Origin: Natrinema versiforme
Lineage (GTDB): Archaea; Halobacteriota; Halobacteria; Halobacteriales; Natrialbaceae
Direction of reading: 5' to 3'
DNA: 64,000 nt
Assembly (NCBI RefSeq): GCF_005576615.1
Contig: NZ_CP040332.1
Location: 124,001-188,000, forward strand
Position 1 is the stretch's first letter; the number at the start of each line of letters is the position of its first letter. Shown here piece by piece: positions 51,819-60,035 of the stretch. The notes beneath the pieces were generated by a model. It was not told the origin of the DNA. It worked only from the letters and a program-made list of their open reading frames with translations, and ran no database searches. The position numbers were made by a program, and so were the translations under genes.

Positions 51819-52269
51819 GTTGGCCCTCCTTGTTTCACCGCTCCCGACTAACGGTGTTGGAGGAATCGACGCCTCGGACTGCTGAATCGATACGAGAGCG
51901 AACGCGATCCACGTCTCAATCACAACGACCCGAAAAGCCGATATGGCGCTGTGCTGTCTGCTGGTGTTCTGGACCGGCGGTGACCACACTCGAATGGACC
52001 GACGCTTTCGCCAATCAGGGCTTCTTCGAGACGAACTGACGAGGGCGCTTCGAAGCTGACGGCTTCCGACTCGAGGCCGAACAGCGAGCCGTCCTCGGAA
52101 CCGTCATCCACCACCGAGCCCGCTTCTGAGAGCGTTACGGACACGGCCGGCGAACCGGAGTCTCCCACGGAAACGGGATCTGCGTTCGAATACAGCGAGG
52201 TAAAACAGAGCCGTTCTCTGTCACGTGACGCGATTCACGTCCGCCGTAACCGGTGGGATCTCTCGCTGA
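51819..52269. other. Intergenic stretch with low-complexity Ser/Glu/Pro frame
   Basis: No convincing gene. On + a frame around 52040-52200 encodes a Ser/Glu/Pro/Thr-rich tract (for example SDSRPNSEPSSEPSSTTEPA) like the linkers of haloarchaeal secreted proteins, but it has no start, signal or domain. This looks like the remnant of a surface-protein gene. Confidence 0.4.
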
Positions 52270-52479
52270 TTAACGATCGACGACATAGAGCTCATGACCC
52301 GACGACTCAAACGCCGTTTCGAAGACGTCGAGTTCGCCCTTCTCAACGAGACCCTTGTCGACGACATCATCGAGGTTCGGATAGAGTTGCCCATGGTGGA
52401 TCTCTTTCTCGCAGTAGTTCTCGAGTTCCTCTTTAATCACGAGTCCAACAAAAGTCCACCACGGGAGTTCTCCGTTCAT
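52270..52479 (-). pseudogene. PadR-family regulator remnant
   Basis: 69 codons containing IKEELENYCEKEIHHGQLYP followed by NLDDVVDKGLVEKGELD, the wing and helix of PadR regulators. The first helix is replaced by MNGELPWWTFVGLV, and the end after GELD is unrelated to the usual YYxLTxxGxRE tail. Both ends therefore appear truncated or shifted. A functional DNA-binding protein is unlikely. It follows a small one-helix membrane protein by two bases on the same strand. Confidence 0.65.
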
Positions 52480-52481
52480 TC

Positions 52482-52685
52482 TCAGAAGAGGACCGGAAGC
52501 ATTCCTCGAGTATGCGCGTAGCCGATCATAACCAGGATCGCAGTGAGGAGGAGTAACCCGCCGTAGCCGGAACTTTCGTTGCTATCGTTGTATCCAAACG
52601 GAGTGAGGCTGTTCACCGTATCTTCTGATTGAAACTTTCCACTGTCGGAGTCGTGAACACGCTTCGATTTTGGATTCCGTTTCAC
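52482..52685 (-). CDS. Small single-helix membrane protein
   Basis: 67 residues from a GTG start. A polar Ser/Asn-rich N-terminal part is followed by one hydrophobic helix (YGGLLLLTAILVMIGYAHT) and a short end. No family recognised. It is closely coupled to the PadR remnant downstream; the pair sits alone in the degraded island. Confidence 0.45.
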   Translation of the reverse strand: MKRNPKSKRVHDSDSGKFQSEDTVNSLTPFGYNDSNESSGYGGLLLLTAILVMIGYAHTRGMLPVLF

Positions 52686-52891
52686 CTGTATATCACAGTT
52701 GTTGACATCCCGCGTCGTAAATCTATTGGAGCCTGAACTTGAGTGTCTCTCGCCGAGGCCAGAGAGGGACGCTTAGGCTATTTTGGATAGGATTCAGAAT
52801 TAGTGCAACCAAATTTGTATTACTACAATAAAAGTAAGACAACCACGCCACGTTTTATCAGGTATCAATGAATATCCTACCAGTGCGAACT

Positions 52892-52911
52892 GCCCCATTC
52901 CGGGCGTAGGC
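52892..52911. repeat. Direct repeat copy 1
   Basis: GCCCCATTCCGGGCGTAGGC. It matches the copy at 53060 at 18 of 20 positions and in the same orientation. Confidence 0.55.
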
Positions 52912-53059
52912 GCTTTGGGATGGAGGGTCGCGCCTATGAGATTCATCTATGATCGTTGATTTACCCACCCCAGATCCCACGGTCGTACTGCTTGCGGTGA
53001 ATGTCGCCCTGAATGCTGCTGCTCTGTGGTATCAAAGTTGGGGGCGTTAGGAGTACAAC

Positions 53060-53079
53060 GCCCCACTCCGGGCTTAGGC
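53060..53079. repeat. Direct repeat copy 2
   Basis: GCCCCACTCCGGGCTTAGGC, 57 bases before the end of the integrase gene. Possibly paired recombination or binding sites. Confidence 0.55.
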
Positions 53080-53135
53080 AAGTTGTACCCAAGAAGGGGC
53101 AGACTGTTAGTCTTTCGCTCGAGGGGAGCTGGTTG

Positions 53136-54239
53136 TCACTCTCCGTCGAACACTTCCGTATTGTCTTCAGCCAGTTCGCTCGCTTCGATGTGCGAGTACA
53201 TCTCCGACGTCGTCTGTGGGTCGGCGTGGCGCAACGTTCGTTGCGCGGCGGCGGCCCCGCGCTCACGATAGAGTTTCTCGCCGACACCGCGGCGGGCTCC
53301 GTGCAGCGTGAGATAGTCGTCTTCGTCGAGTCCCGGCACGTCGGCGTCTGCCGAGAGTCGCTTCAACAGCGTGCGAGCGCCAGAGGTGCTCATTGACGGC
53401 GGTTCGATGCCGGTCTCGAGGACGTATCCCCACGGGTTGCCGTCGGGTTTCTCGTGTCCCGCCTCGTCGATCGCGGAGTACAGCGACGGCGGATGCCTCG
53501 AGGGGAACACCGGCCAGCCGTCGGCGGGCAGATCGAGCAGCGTCTCGAGTCGCCGGAGCGGTTCGACCGCCTGTTGAGGGAGTGCGGTCTCCTCTTTTTG
53601 CTGGCTCTTCCCGAGGACGGTTATCACGCCGTTCTCGAGGTCGACGCTGTGCCAGCGCAGGCCGTTGCGTCGCTCGTCACGAGAGTCCGCGAGGACTTCC
53701 GCGCCACGCACACCCGAATAGGCAAGCATCGTCACAAGCGCCCTGTCACGGACTTCCTCGAAGGCATCGATGCCGTCGGTGTCGATCGCCTCGCGAGCAC
53801 GGTTGTCGACGTAGGAGACGATCGTCCGGCGCTGGTCTGGCTGCCAGAACTGTTGGTCGCCGCTGGTACTCGAGGTCGCTGTCGGAAGTTGTTTCTTTGC
53901 CTTCCGTTTCTCTGCCGGGTTCTCGGGAAGGTATTCGACTTCGACGGCCCACGAGAGGAACGCCGAGACGTAGTTGTAGTACGTTCGCGCCGTCGACGCC
54001 GCGATTCCCGTGTCACCGCGGGCTCGCCGCTCGAGGTAGTTCGCGTAGTGGCGCATCGTCAGCGGTGTCACATCGGTCAGCGTTTCCTCGTCACGATCGG
54101 CGAGCCAGTCATCAGTCCATTTCTCCAAGGTGTACTCGAGGTTCGATCCGTAGTTCCCTTTCTTCTCGTCAATGAACTCGTCACGGGCGGCTTTGATGGG
54201 GATTTGGTCGCGTGAACCCTCGGGGTTGTGCTGAGACAT
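53136..54239 (-). CDS. Tyrosine recombinase/integrase (XerC/D type)
   Basis: 367 residues. The N-terminal SAM-like core-binding domain spans about 20-110. The catalytic domain has Arg178 (YSGVRGAEV), Lys211 (VLGKSQQ), His313-x-x-Arg316 (LHGARRG), His338 (LRHADPQTT) and Tyr348 (SEMYSHIEA), so all key residues are present. It probably integrates a plasmid, virus or genomic island. It lies within a stretch of pseudogenes and repeats, and no intact phage or plasmid genes accompany it. Confidence 0.93.
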   Translation of the reverse strand: MSQHNPEGSRDQIPIKAARDEFIDEKKGNYGSNLEYTLEKWTDDWLADRDEETLTDVTPLTMRHYANYLERRARGDTGIAASTARTYYNYVSAFLSWAVEVEYLPENPAEKRKAKKQLPTATSSTSGDQQFWQPDQRRTIVSYVDNRAREAIDTDGIDAFEEVRDRALVTMLAYSGVRGAEVLADSRDERRNGLRWHSVDLENGVITVLGKSQQKEETALPQQAVEPLRRLETLLDLPADGWPVFPSRHPPSLYSAIDEAGHEKPDGNPWGYVLETGIEPPSMSTSGARTLLKRLSADADVPGLDEDDYLTLHGARRGVGEKLYRERGAAAAQRTLRHADPQTTSEMYSHIEASELAEDNTEVFDGE

Positions 54240-54686
54240 CGACTCGGCTTACCAGAGGGCGCGGCCCCTAGTAAATCCACTGTACATTATTGGTCTAATG
54301 TGCTGTGCTGTGTTGGTGTTGACTCGGCTGTAGTTGCAGGCTGTGAGAGTATAGATTTCGGGAGAATAGGATTGTAGCGAGTGGATTTAAACTGCATAGC
54401 GCTATACAGAACTGCGACCGAATGGAAGTTGAGACTACAGCGGGTTTAGCGGTGCTGTGATGCATTTTTCGGTCGGTTCGACGAACGGAACCTGCCTCAG
54501 ATTACTCTCGAAGCGCGTGTTCTTGTCGAAGTGGAAACTAATTCGGAGTATTTCCGAGACATAGGATAGTGTAGCCATTCAGACGCTGCGCTAACACGTG
54601 TAGAGTCCCCTCATTATCCGATTCCCGTTTCTTTCTTCAACAGCGTCAGCGTATTGTCGGCCGTCACAATTGGCGAGTGCTCGTAC
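54240..54686. other. Gene-poor stretch between integrase and transposase remnant
   Basis: 447 bases with mixed GC. No tRNA was found. It holds one copy of the GGAAGTTGAGACTACAG repeat (54424). Near 54615-54710 a - strand frame reads VDLLVQVELTDEYEHSPIVT with DNTLTLLKKETG, which does not match the transposase frame and could be the end of another decayed gene. Confidence 0.45.
54424..54452. repeat. 29-base repeat, copy 1
   Basis: Begins GGAAGTTGAGACTACAG and ends TTTAGCGG. The same sequence with two substitutions is at 56447 in direct orientation, and similarity continues weakly for about 30 further bases (TTTCGG...CGACGAACGGAA). Possibly a mobile-element end. Confidence 0.6.
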
Positions 54687-55169
54687 TCATCGGTCAACTC
54701 GACCTGTACCAGCAGGTCCACCGCTCGCCAAATCGTTTGCAGTGAACCGTTTGTTCCAACTACGCCACAGCGTCGATTGATCTGGTACCGTCTCTAATCC
54801 CAGCTGATCGCAGAGTACAGGATAGCGGTTGAGGTACTCAACGAGTGCTGTCTCGTGGTCCCACCCGTAACAGTCTTTCAGCATGAATACCCGAAAGAGG
54901 GAGACCATCCCGTAGCTGGTCGGCCCTGCGTAGTGGTCGTGCGTGCTGAATTTAAAATACGCAAGTGGGAGCGAGCAGACGAACTGCTCGACAGAGGTGT
55001 GGTCGTCGTGTCTGAACCATGTTTGTGTAACGATCCGAACGTCTGATTCCAGCGCGGTGAGCGAGGCTCGATTATACAACGGCGTCGAATCGTATACCGG
55101 CCAGTCAGCGTCCGATTGACGAGCGATTTGTCGAAAGACAGTCCGGCGAGAGTTGAGAGTCGAAACCAC
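54687..55169 (-). pseudogene. DDE transposase N-terminal fragment (IS4/IS5-like)
   Basis: 160 codons resembling the N-terminal part of haloarchaeal DDE transposases: FSTHDHYAGPTSYGMVSLFR, KDCYGWDHETALVEYLNRYP and GLETVPDQSTLWRSWNKRF. The frame then runs into unrelated sequence (SGGPAGTGRVDR) and stops. The catalytic Asp and Glu residues, normally farther downstream, are missing, so it cannot act. Family assignment is by general resemblance. Confidence 0.65.
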
Positions 55170-55316
55170 TACGAGACGCTGGCAACGACACGTTCAAGAA
55201 CTTATCTAGTCAATACGGAGAGGCTACCGAACACTTCTGTGGCCAAACTTGGTGAAATGAGAACCAGTTCCTGATAGTTCAAAAGGTAGAAGTGAACGTA
55301 TAGAGTAGCGAGCGAC

Positions 55317-56096
55317 ATGGGTAGACCGGACGGTAAGTCAGCGAACGAGTGGAATACCGATAGTTATGACGAAGGACACTCCTTCGTCTTCGAGTACGGT
55401 GAAGGGGTGGTGGATCTTCTGGAGCCAGAGCACGGGGAGCGGATACTCGACCTCGGCTGTGGGACCGGCCACCTCACAGATCGAATTGCCGAGTCAGGAG
55501 CGGATACCGTCGGTCTTGACGCCTCCGAAGAAATGATCGAAAAGGCCCAGGATGCCTATCCCGCGTGCGAGTTCGTCAATGAGGATGCCCGCAGATTCTC
55601 GTTCGACGACCCGTTTGACGCCGTGTTTTCCAACGCGGCACTCCACTGGATTCCGGAACAGGATGCCGTTCTCGATTCGGTCACCGATACACTCGTTCCT
55701 GGTGGCCGGTTCGTTGCTGAACTGGGTGGGACAGGAAACGTCGCCGCCATCGTTAGCGCAGTTCGTGAAGAGGCGGCTGTACGCGGTTATGATGTCGAGA
55801 GTCCGTGGTACTTCCCGAGTATCGGCGAATACACCTCAAAGCTGGAAGCACACGGTCTTGAAACGCGCTACGCGACGCTCTTTGACCGACCGACCGAACT
55901 CGATAACGGTACCGACGGACTCGCTGAATGGCTCGGCATGTTCGGTGACAGTCTCTTATCTGCAATCCCAGACGACGAACAATCAGCGGTCATCTCCTCC
56001 GTTGAGGATCGACTTCGAGAAGAACAGTTCCGTGACGGGACATGGATCGCGGATTACCGACGGCTTCGCGTCGTAGCTCGGAAGATCCGCAGGTAG
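55317..56096 (+). CDS. Class I SAM-dependent methyltransferase
   Basis: 259 residues. Motif I is ILDLGCGTGHLTDRI, followed by VGLDASEEMIEKAQDAYPAC, FDAVFSNAALHWIPEQDAVL and LVPGGRFVAELGGTGNVAAI. The HWI motif resembles trans-aconitate 2-methyltransferase-type enzymes. Substrate unknown. It is the only intact metabolic gene in the 50.5-56.7 kb island and lies between repeats, so it may have come in with mobile DNA. Confidence 0.88.
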   Translation: MGRPDGKSANEWNTDSYDEGHSFVFEYGEGVVDLLEPEHGERILDLGCGTGHLTDRIAESGADTVGLDASEEMIEKAQDAYPACEFVNEDARRFSFDDPFDAVFSNAALHWIPEQDAVLDSVTDTLVPGGRFVAELGGTGNVAAIVSAVREEAAVRGYDVESPWYFPSIGEYTSKLEAHGLETRYATLFDRPTELDNGTDGLAEWLGMFGDSLLSAIPDDEQSAVISSVEDRLREEQFRDGTWIADYRRLRVVARKIRR

Positions 56097-56422
56097 TCGC
56101 ATTCAGTACGACCTATTGTCGCGCGACGGCTGCGTCGTCGCTAACAAAAACTCGACCAAAAGTCTGCGAGCCTCCTGATAGTCGGTTCTCAACTTCGCTT
56201 ACGGCGAGTGAATCGGCGGCCGTCACGCGAATGTCTGGAGCAAACGAGTGTGACTCAGTGAGAGCGAAGTTCTCACGCTATCCCAAGTTCTTCGAACCAC
56301 TCAATCGCCAACCACGTGTACCCATCGTCTGTTCAGTACGTACTTCTACTGAGCAGTTGATCCAGTCACAGCCCCTCTAAATGAAACTACAAGGAGTTCA
56401 CATCGTATACATTGAGACGACC

Positions 56423-56459
56423 AGTCTCAACTTCCCGTGGCCGTGTGGAAGTTGAGACT
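56423..56459. repeat. 13-bp perfect inverted repeat
   Basis: AGTCTCAACTTCC (56423-56435) and GGAAGTTGAGACT (56447-56459), spacer 11 bases. The right arm is the start of the 29-base repeat family, so this is two element ends facing each other. Confidence 0.7.
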
Positions 56460-56475
56460 ACAGTGGGTATAGCGG
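56447..56475. repeat. 29-base repeat, copy 2
   Basis: Begins GGAAGTTGAGACTACAG and ends GTATAGCGG. With copy 1 it brackets the transposase fragment and the methyltransferase (about 2 kb). Confidence 0.6.
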
Positions 56476-56693
56476 GTCTACATGGTTTCGGCCGAACCGA
56501 CGAGCGGAAACCGCTGTCGGTCATCGTCGCGAACTCGGTCGGGGCCGAGGGGACGATCTCGCCTGAACTCGAGGGCCGGATCACGACGGAGTAATGCGCC
56601 GGCCGTTGCGGTCACTCGTCCGATCGAATCGGGGTCCGTGACCGTCGAACGCCGCGAGTGGCGAGAACCGCAGGACGGCGGACGCCGCTCGAC

Positions 56694-57791
56694 CTACCAG
56701 GACGTGATCGTCACGTCGCAGAGCGGCCGGTCGAGCGGCACCGACACGTCGCCGCCGGTGTAGTGTGAGACGTAGAAGCCGACGATTATCTCCAGCGACC
56801 GGGCGGCTTCCCGGCCGGGCGAGCGGTTCCTCGCCTCGCCGTCGAGGAGTTCGACGACGTGGTCGGCCGCGTTGCCGAACGCCGATTCGTAGTCGTCTTC
56901 CCACGTCCACGCGCCCTCGATCCCGGGCAGCGGCTCCTCGACATGCTCGCCGTCATCGAGCGTCCAGTAGCGCCACTCGCCGTCGTCGTTGTTCATGTAC
57001 AGCTTCCCCTCGCTCCCGACGAACAAGAGCGTCATCGACGAGTCGTCCCGCGGGATCGTGCAGTCTATCGTGGCGAACGTCCCGTCGGCCATGAGGGCGT
57101 AGCCGCCGCCGGCGGCGTCGTCGACGTCCTGGTCGGCGTCGAGCGAGTCGACCGCCTCGTTCTCCCCGGAGATGTAGCCGGATACCCGCTCCGCGCGGGC
57201 GTCGAGCAGGTAGACGAGCGTGTCGAGCAGGTGGGTCGAGTTGCGCAGCAGTTCCATCCGGAACTGGCTTGACACCGAGTGGACCTCGCCCAGCAGGTCC
57301 TCCTCCTGCATCAGGTCGTGGAGCCGGCGGAGCTTATCAGTAAAGCGGAACGAATGGTTCACGAGCAGTTCCACGTCGGCGTCGTCACAGATGTCGATCA
57401 TCTCCTCGGCGTCGGTCACCGAGGAGGCGATCGGCTTCTCGCACCAGACCACGTCCGGGTCGGCCGCAGACTGCGCGGCGTCGACGACGTGGTCGCGGTG
57501 CAGGAACGACGGCGTACACACAGACACAACGTCCAGATCCTCCGCCTCCAGCATCGCCTCGTGGCCGACGTACCGGCGCTCGGGCGAGATCTCCCAGGCC
57601 TCACCGAACGTGTCGAGCTTCTCCTCGTCGACGTCGGCGACTGCGACGAGCTCGACGCCCGCCGCCTCGTCGTACCCGCCGGCGTGGCTGGCGCGGATCT
57701 TCTCCTTTCCAATGGCTTCCTCGTCGTGCATCCCGAGGATGCCCATTCCGGCGATCCCGCCGGTGCCGATTATGCCCGCGCGATACGTCAT
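56694..57791 (-). CDS. Gfo/Idh/MocA family oxidoreductase
   Basis: 365 residues. The NAD-binding loop is [20 protein letters not shown] with an unusual insert ([20 protein letters not shown]), followed by [20 protein letters not shown] and [18 protein letters not shown] (the EKP motif). These enzymes oxidise or reduce sugars and polyols such as inositol, fucose or xylose. It overlaps the FAH-family gene by four bases. It is the last gene of the 56.7-64 kb catabolic operon. Confidence 0.87.
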   Translation of the reverse strand: MTYRAGIIGTGGIAGMGILGMHDEEAIGKEKIRASHAGGYDEAAGVELVAVADVDEEKLDTFGEAWEISPERRYVGHEAMLEAEDLDVVSVCTPSFLHRDHVVDAAQSAADPDVVWCEKPIASSVTDAEEMIDICDDADVELLVNHSFRFTDKLRRLHDLMQEEDLLGEVHSVSSQFRMELLRNSTHLLDTLVYLLDARAERVSGYISGENEAVDSLDADQDVDDAAGGGYALMADGTFATIDCTIPRDDSSMTLLFVGSEGKLYMNNDDGEWRYWTLDDGEHVEEPLPGIEGAWTWEDDYESAFGNAADHVVELLDGEARNRSPGREAARSLEIIVGFYVSHYTGGDVSVPLDRPLCDVTITSW

Positions 57792-58519
57792 CGTCGGACG
57801 AACTCGTTTTCGAGGGTGCCGACGCCCTCGACCTCCACCTCGACGACATCGCCGTCGGAGAGCGGGCCAACGCCGGCCGGCGTCCCGGTCGAGATCACGT
57901 CGCCCGGCTCCAGGGTCATGTACGCCGTGATCTCGGCGATCAGCTCCTCGACGCCGAAGATGAACTGGTCACGTCCGGAGTTCTGCTCGACTTCGCCGTT
58001 GACTCGGAGTTCGATGCCGGCGTCGTCGGGCACCTCGTCGGGCGTCGCCACGACCGGGCCGACCGGGGCGGCGTTGTCGAACGCCTTCCCGCGGACCCAG
58101 TTCTGCTCGATGCGCTGGTCGTCGCGGTTCGACACGTCGTTGAGGCAGGTGAACCCCCCAACGACATCCATCGCCTCGCTCTCGGAGACGTTTCGGCACT
58201 GCTCGCCGACCACGATCCCCAGTTCGGCCTCCCACTCGACGGTCTCCTTGCCCGCCGGGAGCGGGATCGTGTCGCCGTGTCCGGACACCGTGTTCGGCGG
58301 CTTTAGGAACAGCAGCGGCCGGTCGGGCAGCTCCATGCCCTCCTCCTCGGCGTGGTCGGCGTAGTTGAGGCCGACGCAGACGATCTTGCTCGGCTCTGTC
58401 GGGGGCAACACGTCGACCTCGGCGGGATCGTACGTCCGTCCGCCGAACTCGATCCCGTCGTCGGTCCAAGTGCCGTTGCGAACGCTCCCTGCGGGGTCTT
58501 CGAATCGGACTCGTCGCAT
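57788..58519 (-). CDS. Fumarylacetoacetate hydrolase family protein
   Basis: 243 residues. The core includes [57 protein letters not shown] (metal-binding Glu pair) and [20 protein letters not shown] at the end. Members split or hydrate beta-diketo acids. In sugar pathways this family includes the 2,4-diketo-3-deoxy-sugar acid hydrolases that release pyruvate plus a hydroxyacid. The nearby MR/MLE dehydratase and lactate dehydrogenase genes support that role. Confidence 0.88.
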   Translation of the reverse strand: MRRVRFEDPAGSVRNGTWTDDGIEFGGRTYDPAEVDVLPPTEPSKIVCVGLNYADHAEEEGMELPDRPLLFLKPPNTVSGHGDTIPLPAGKETVEWEAELGIVVGEQCRNVSESEAMDVVGGFTCLNDVSNRDDQRIEQNWVRGKAFDNAAPVGPVVATPDEVPDDAGIELRVNGEVEQNSGRDQFIFGVEELIAEITAYMTLEPGDVISTGTPAGVGPLSDGDVVEVEVEGVGTLENEFVRR

Positions 58520-58839
58520 ACGACTAAGTCACTCCCAACCAACAAAAACATTCTGATAGGCCAGTGGTCAACCGCTCCCGTGGGGCCGTCGGCTCGGTCT
58601 CCGGGGCATCCAACTTGATTGGACACCATCGCTTCCGGAGATAGCGTGGATTCACGCTACCGTCCGCAGTGTATATCTCTATCTTTTATGCGAAATACGC
58701 CGTCGATAGGGCGATTTACAACCATAGATCTGTGATATCATTCCAACCTCTCTCAGTGAACTCTCCGCACCCTTCGTCCACCATGGGTGGACAATCGGGT
58801 CAACCGTGTAGCCCCGGGCCACGAGCCGCCTGCAATCCG
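58520..58839. other. Intergenic region with hairpin
   Basis: 320 bases between the FAH-type gene and the upstream dehydratase, lower in GC at 58660-58740. It holds a perfect inverted repeat at 58776-58792 (listed separately). Probably terminator or promoter sequence between two parts of the operon; no gene is seen. Confidence 0.45.
58776..58792. promoter_or_regulatory. 17-base perfect inverted repeat
   Basis: GTCCACC, ATG, GGTGGAC. It lies 48 bases beyond the 3' end of the MR/MLE gene and could be a terminator hairpin or an operator for the FAH-Gfo/Idh pair downstream. Not followed by a clear T-tract on the - strand. Confidence 0.4.
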
Positions 58840-59934
58840 TCAGTCCACCCGGTACTGCTCCGCGCCTTCGAAGGCCATCCCGTGGCCCGGCCGGTCCGGC
58901 GGCGTTATCTCACCGCCCTCGACTGGGATGGGGTCGGCGAGTAGTTCGTCCAACACGGTCGAATGATGTTCGATGTACGGCACGTTGCCGAAGGCACACG
59001 CAAGGTGGGCGTGGAGCGGTTCGATGTAGTGTGGCGAGATGGGGACGCCGGTCGCCGCCGCTTGCTCGGCCACGTTCACCCACGGCGTAATCCCACCGAC
59101 GCGGCAGACATCGGGCTGTACGTAGTCGACCGCGTCCCGCCGGAGCACCTGCTGGAACTGCGTCTCGTTGTAGAAGTTCTCCCCGGTGGCGATCGGCATG
59201 TCGACGCGGCTGCGCAGGTCGGCGTACGACGCGTAGTCGCCCTTGGGAAGCGGCTCCTCCAGCCAGGTGATCGCCACGTCGTCAAGCCGGCGGGCGAGCG
59301 CCCGCGCTTCCGGCACCGAGTAGGAGCAGTTCGCGTCCAGCATCAGATCCAGACCGGCCGGGAGGGCCTCGCGGACGGCCCGGACACGCTCGACGTCGCG
59401 GTCGAGCGACGAGCCGACCTTCATCTTCATCCCGGCGAACCCGGCGTCGGCGATACCCTCGGCGTTTTCGACCAGCGCGTCGGCGTCGTACTGAAGCCAG
59501 CCGCCGTCCGTCTCGTACATCGTCACCGGCTCCCGCGCGCCGCCGAGTAGTTCGCACAGCGGCAGCCCCGCGGCCTTCCCGAGGAGGTCCCAGAGCGCGA
59601 TGTCTGCGGCCGCGACGGCGAACTCGCTTATCCCCTCGCGTCCGATGAACGTGGTCTCGCCCCGGAGGTTTGTCCGCACGGTCCGCGGGGAGACCAGCTG
59701 ACCCTCCAGGCGCGGGGCGAGTACGTCGTCGAGGAACCGCTTCGTCGCCGCGCCGCCGCGTCCAATAGTGTAGGTGAACCCGAGGCCGGCGTGACCGGCG
59801 TCCGACTCTGCGGTCAGCGCAACGATCTCCAGCGTGTCGAACGACTGGGTCGCATCCTCCAGTGCCTGCTCGTTCGGCACACGGTAGAGGCTAGTGTCGA
59901 CGCTCCGCACGGTGTCCGTTGCTAAGTCACGCAT
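58840..59934 (-). CDS. Mandelate racemase/muconate lactonising enzyme family sugar-acid dehydratase
   Basis: 364 residues. The KxK motif is Lys170/Lys172 (GMKMKVGSS), metal ligands are Asp200 (LMLDANCSY), Glu226 (WLEEPLP) and Glu252 (ATGENFY), and the His is His302 (SPHYIEPLH). This is a complete MR-subgroup active site, different from the two DgoD-type genes. L-fuconate, L-rhamnonate or similar acids are plausible substrates given the FAH-family and lactate genes next to it. ATG 59934 was selected; an upstream in-frame start at 59961 is possible. Confidence 0.88.
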   Translation of the reverse strand: MRDLATDTVRSVDTSLYRVPNEQALEDATQSFDTLEIVALTAESDAGHAGLGFTYTIGRGGAATKRFLDDVLAPRLEGQLVSPRTVRTNLRGETTFIGREGISEFAVAAADIALWDLLGKAAGLPLCELLGGAREPVTMYETDGGWLQYDADALVENAEGIADAGFAGMKMKVGSSLDRDVERVRAVREALPAGLDLMLDANCSYSVPEARALARRLDDVAITWLEEPLPKGDYASYADLRSRVDMPIATGENFYNETQFQQVLRRDAVDYVQPDVCRVGGITPWVNVAEQAAATGVPISPHYIEPLHAHLACAFGNVPYIEHHSTVLDELLADPIPVEGGEITPPDRPGHGMAFEGAEQYRVD

Positions 59935-60035
59935 ATACGGTGAGTCGGGGCCCCGGTACAAACAGTTTGCCCACGCGGTCGGCGGTCGCCCCGTCCCCGA
60001 GCGTCATGGCGCAGTTCCGGAACGCCGAGCGGCGG

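Larger units (their letters stand above)
52686..53135. other. Intergenic region beside integrase, with a repeated motif
   Basis: 450 bases with no gene. It is AT-rich at 52780-52880. It carries two copies of a 20-base motif, listed separately, separated by 168 bases. The closeness to an integrase gene suggests recombination-related sequence, but no tRNA end or clear attachment core is visible. Confidence 0.45.
56097..56693. other. Degraded stretch with inverted and direct repeats
   Basis: 597 bases without a supportable gene. Frames are broken by many stops up to 56410. It contains the inverted repeat at 56423-56459 and the second copy of the 29-base repeat. It marks the junction to the compositionally different operon at 56694. 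Confidence 0.45.

Noticed and set aside
54240-54686. Possible tRNA attachment site near the integrase
   Set aside because: I looked for a cloverleaf and T-loop sequence on both strands and found none.
56412-56594. 60-codon + strand frame in the repeat region
   Set aside because: It starts inside an inverted repeat and shows no recognisable domain; kept as part of the degraded stretch.
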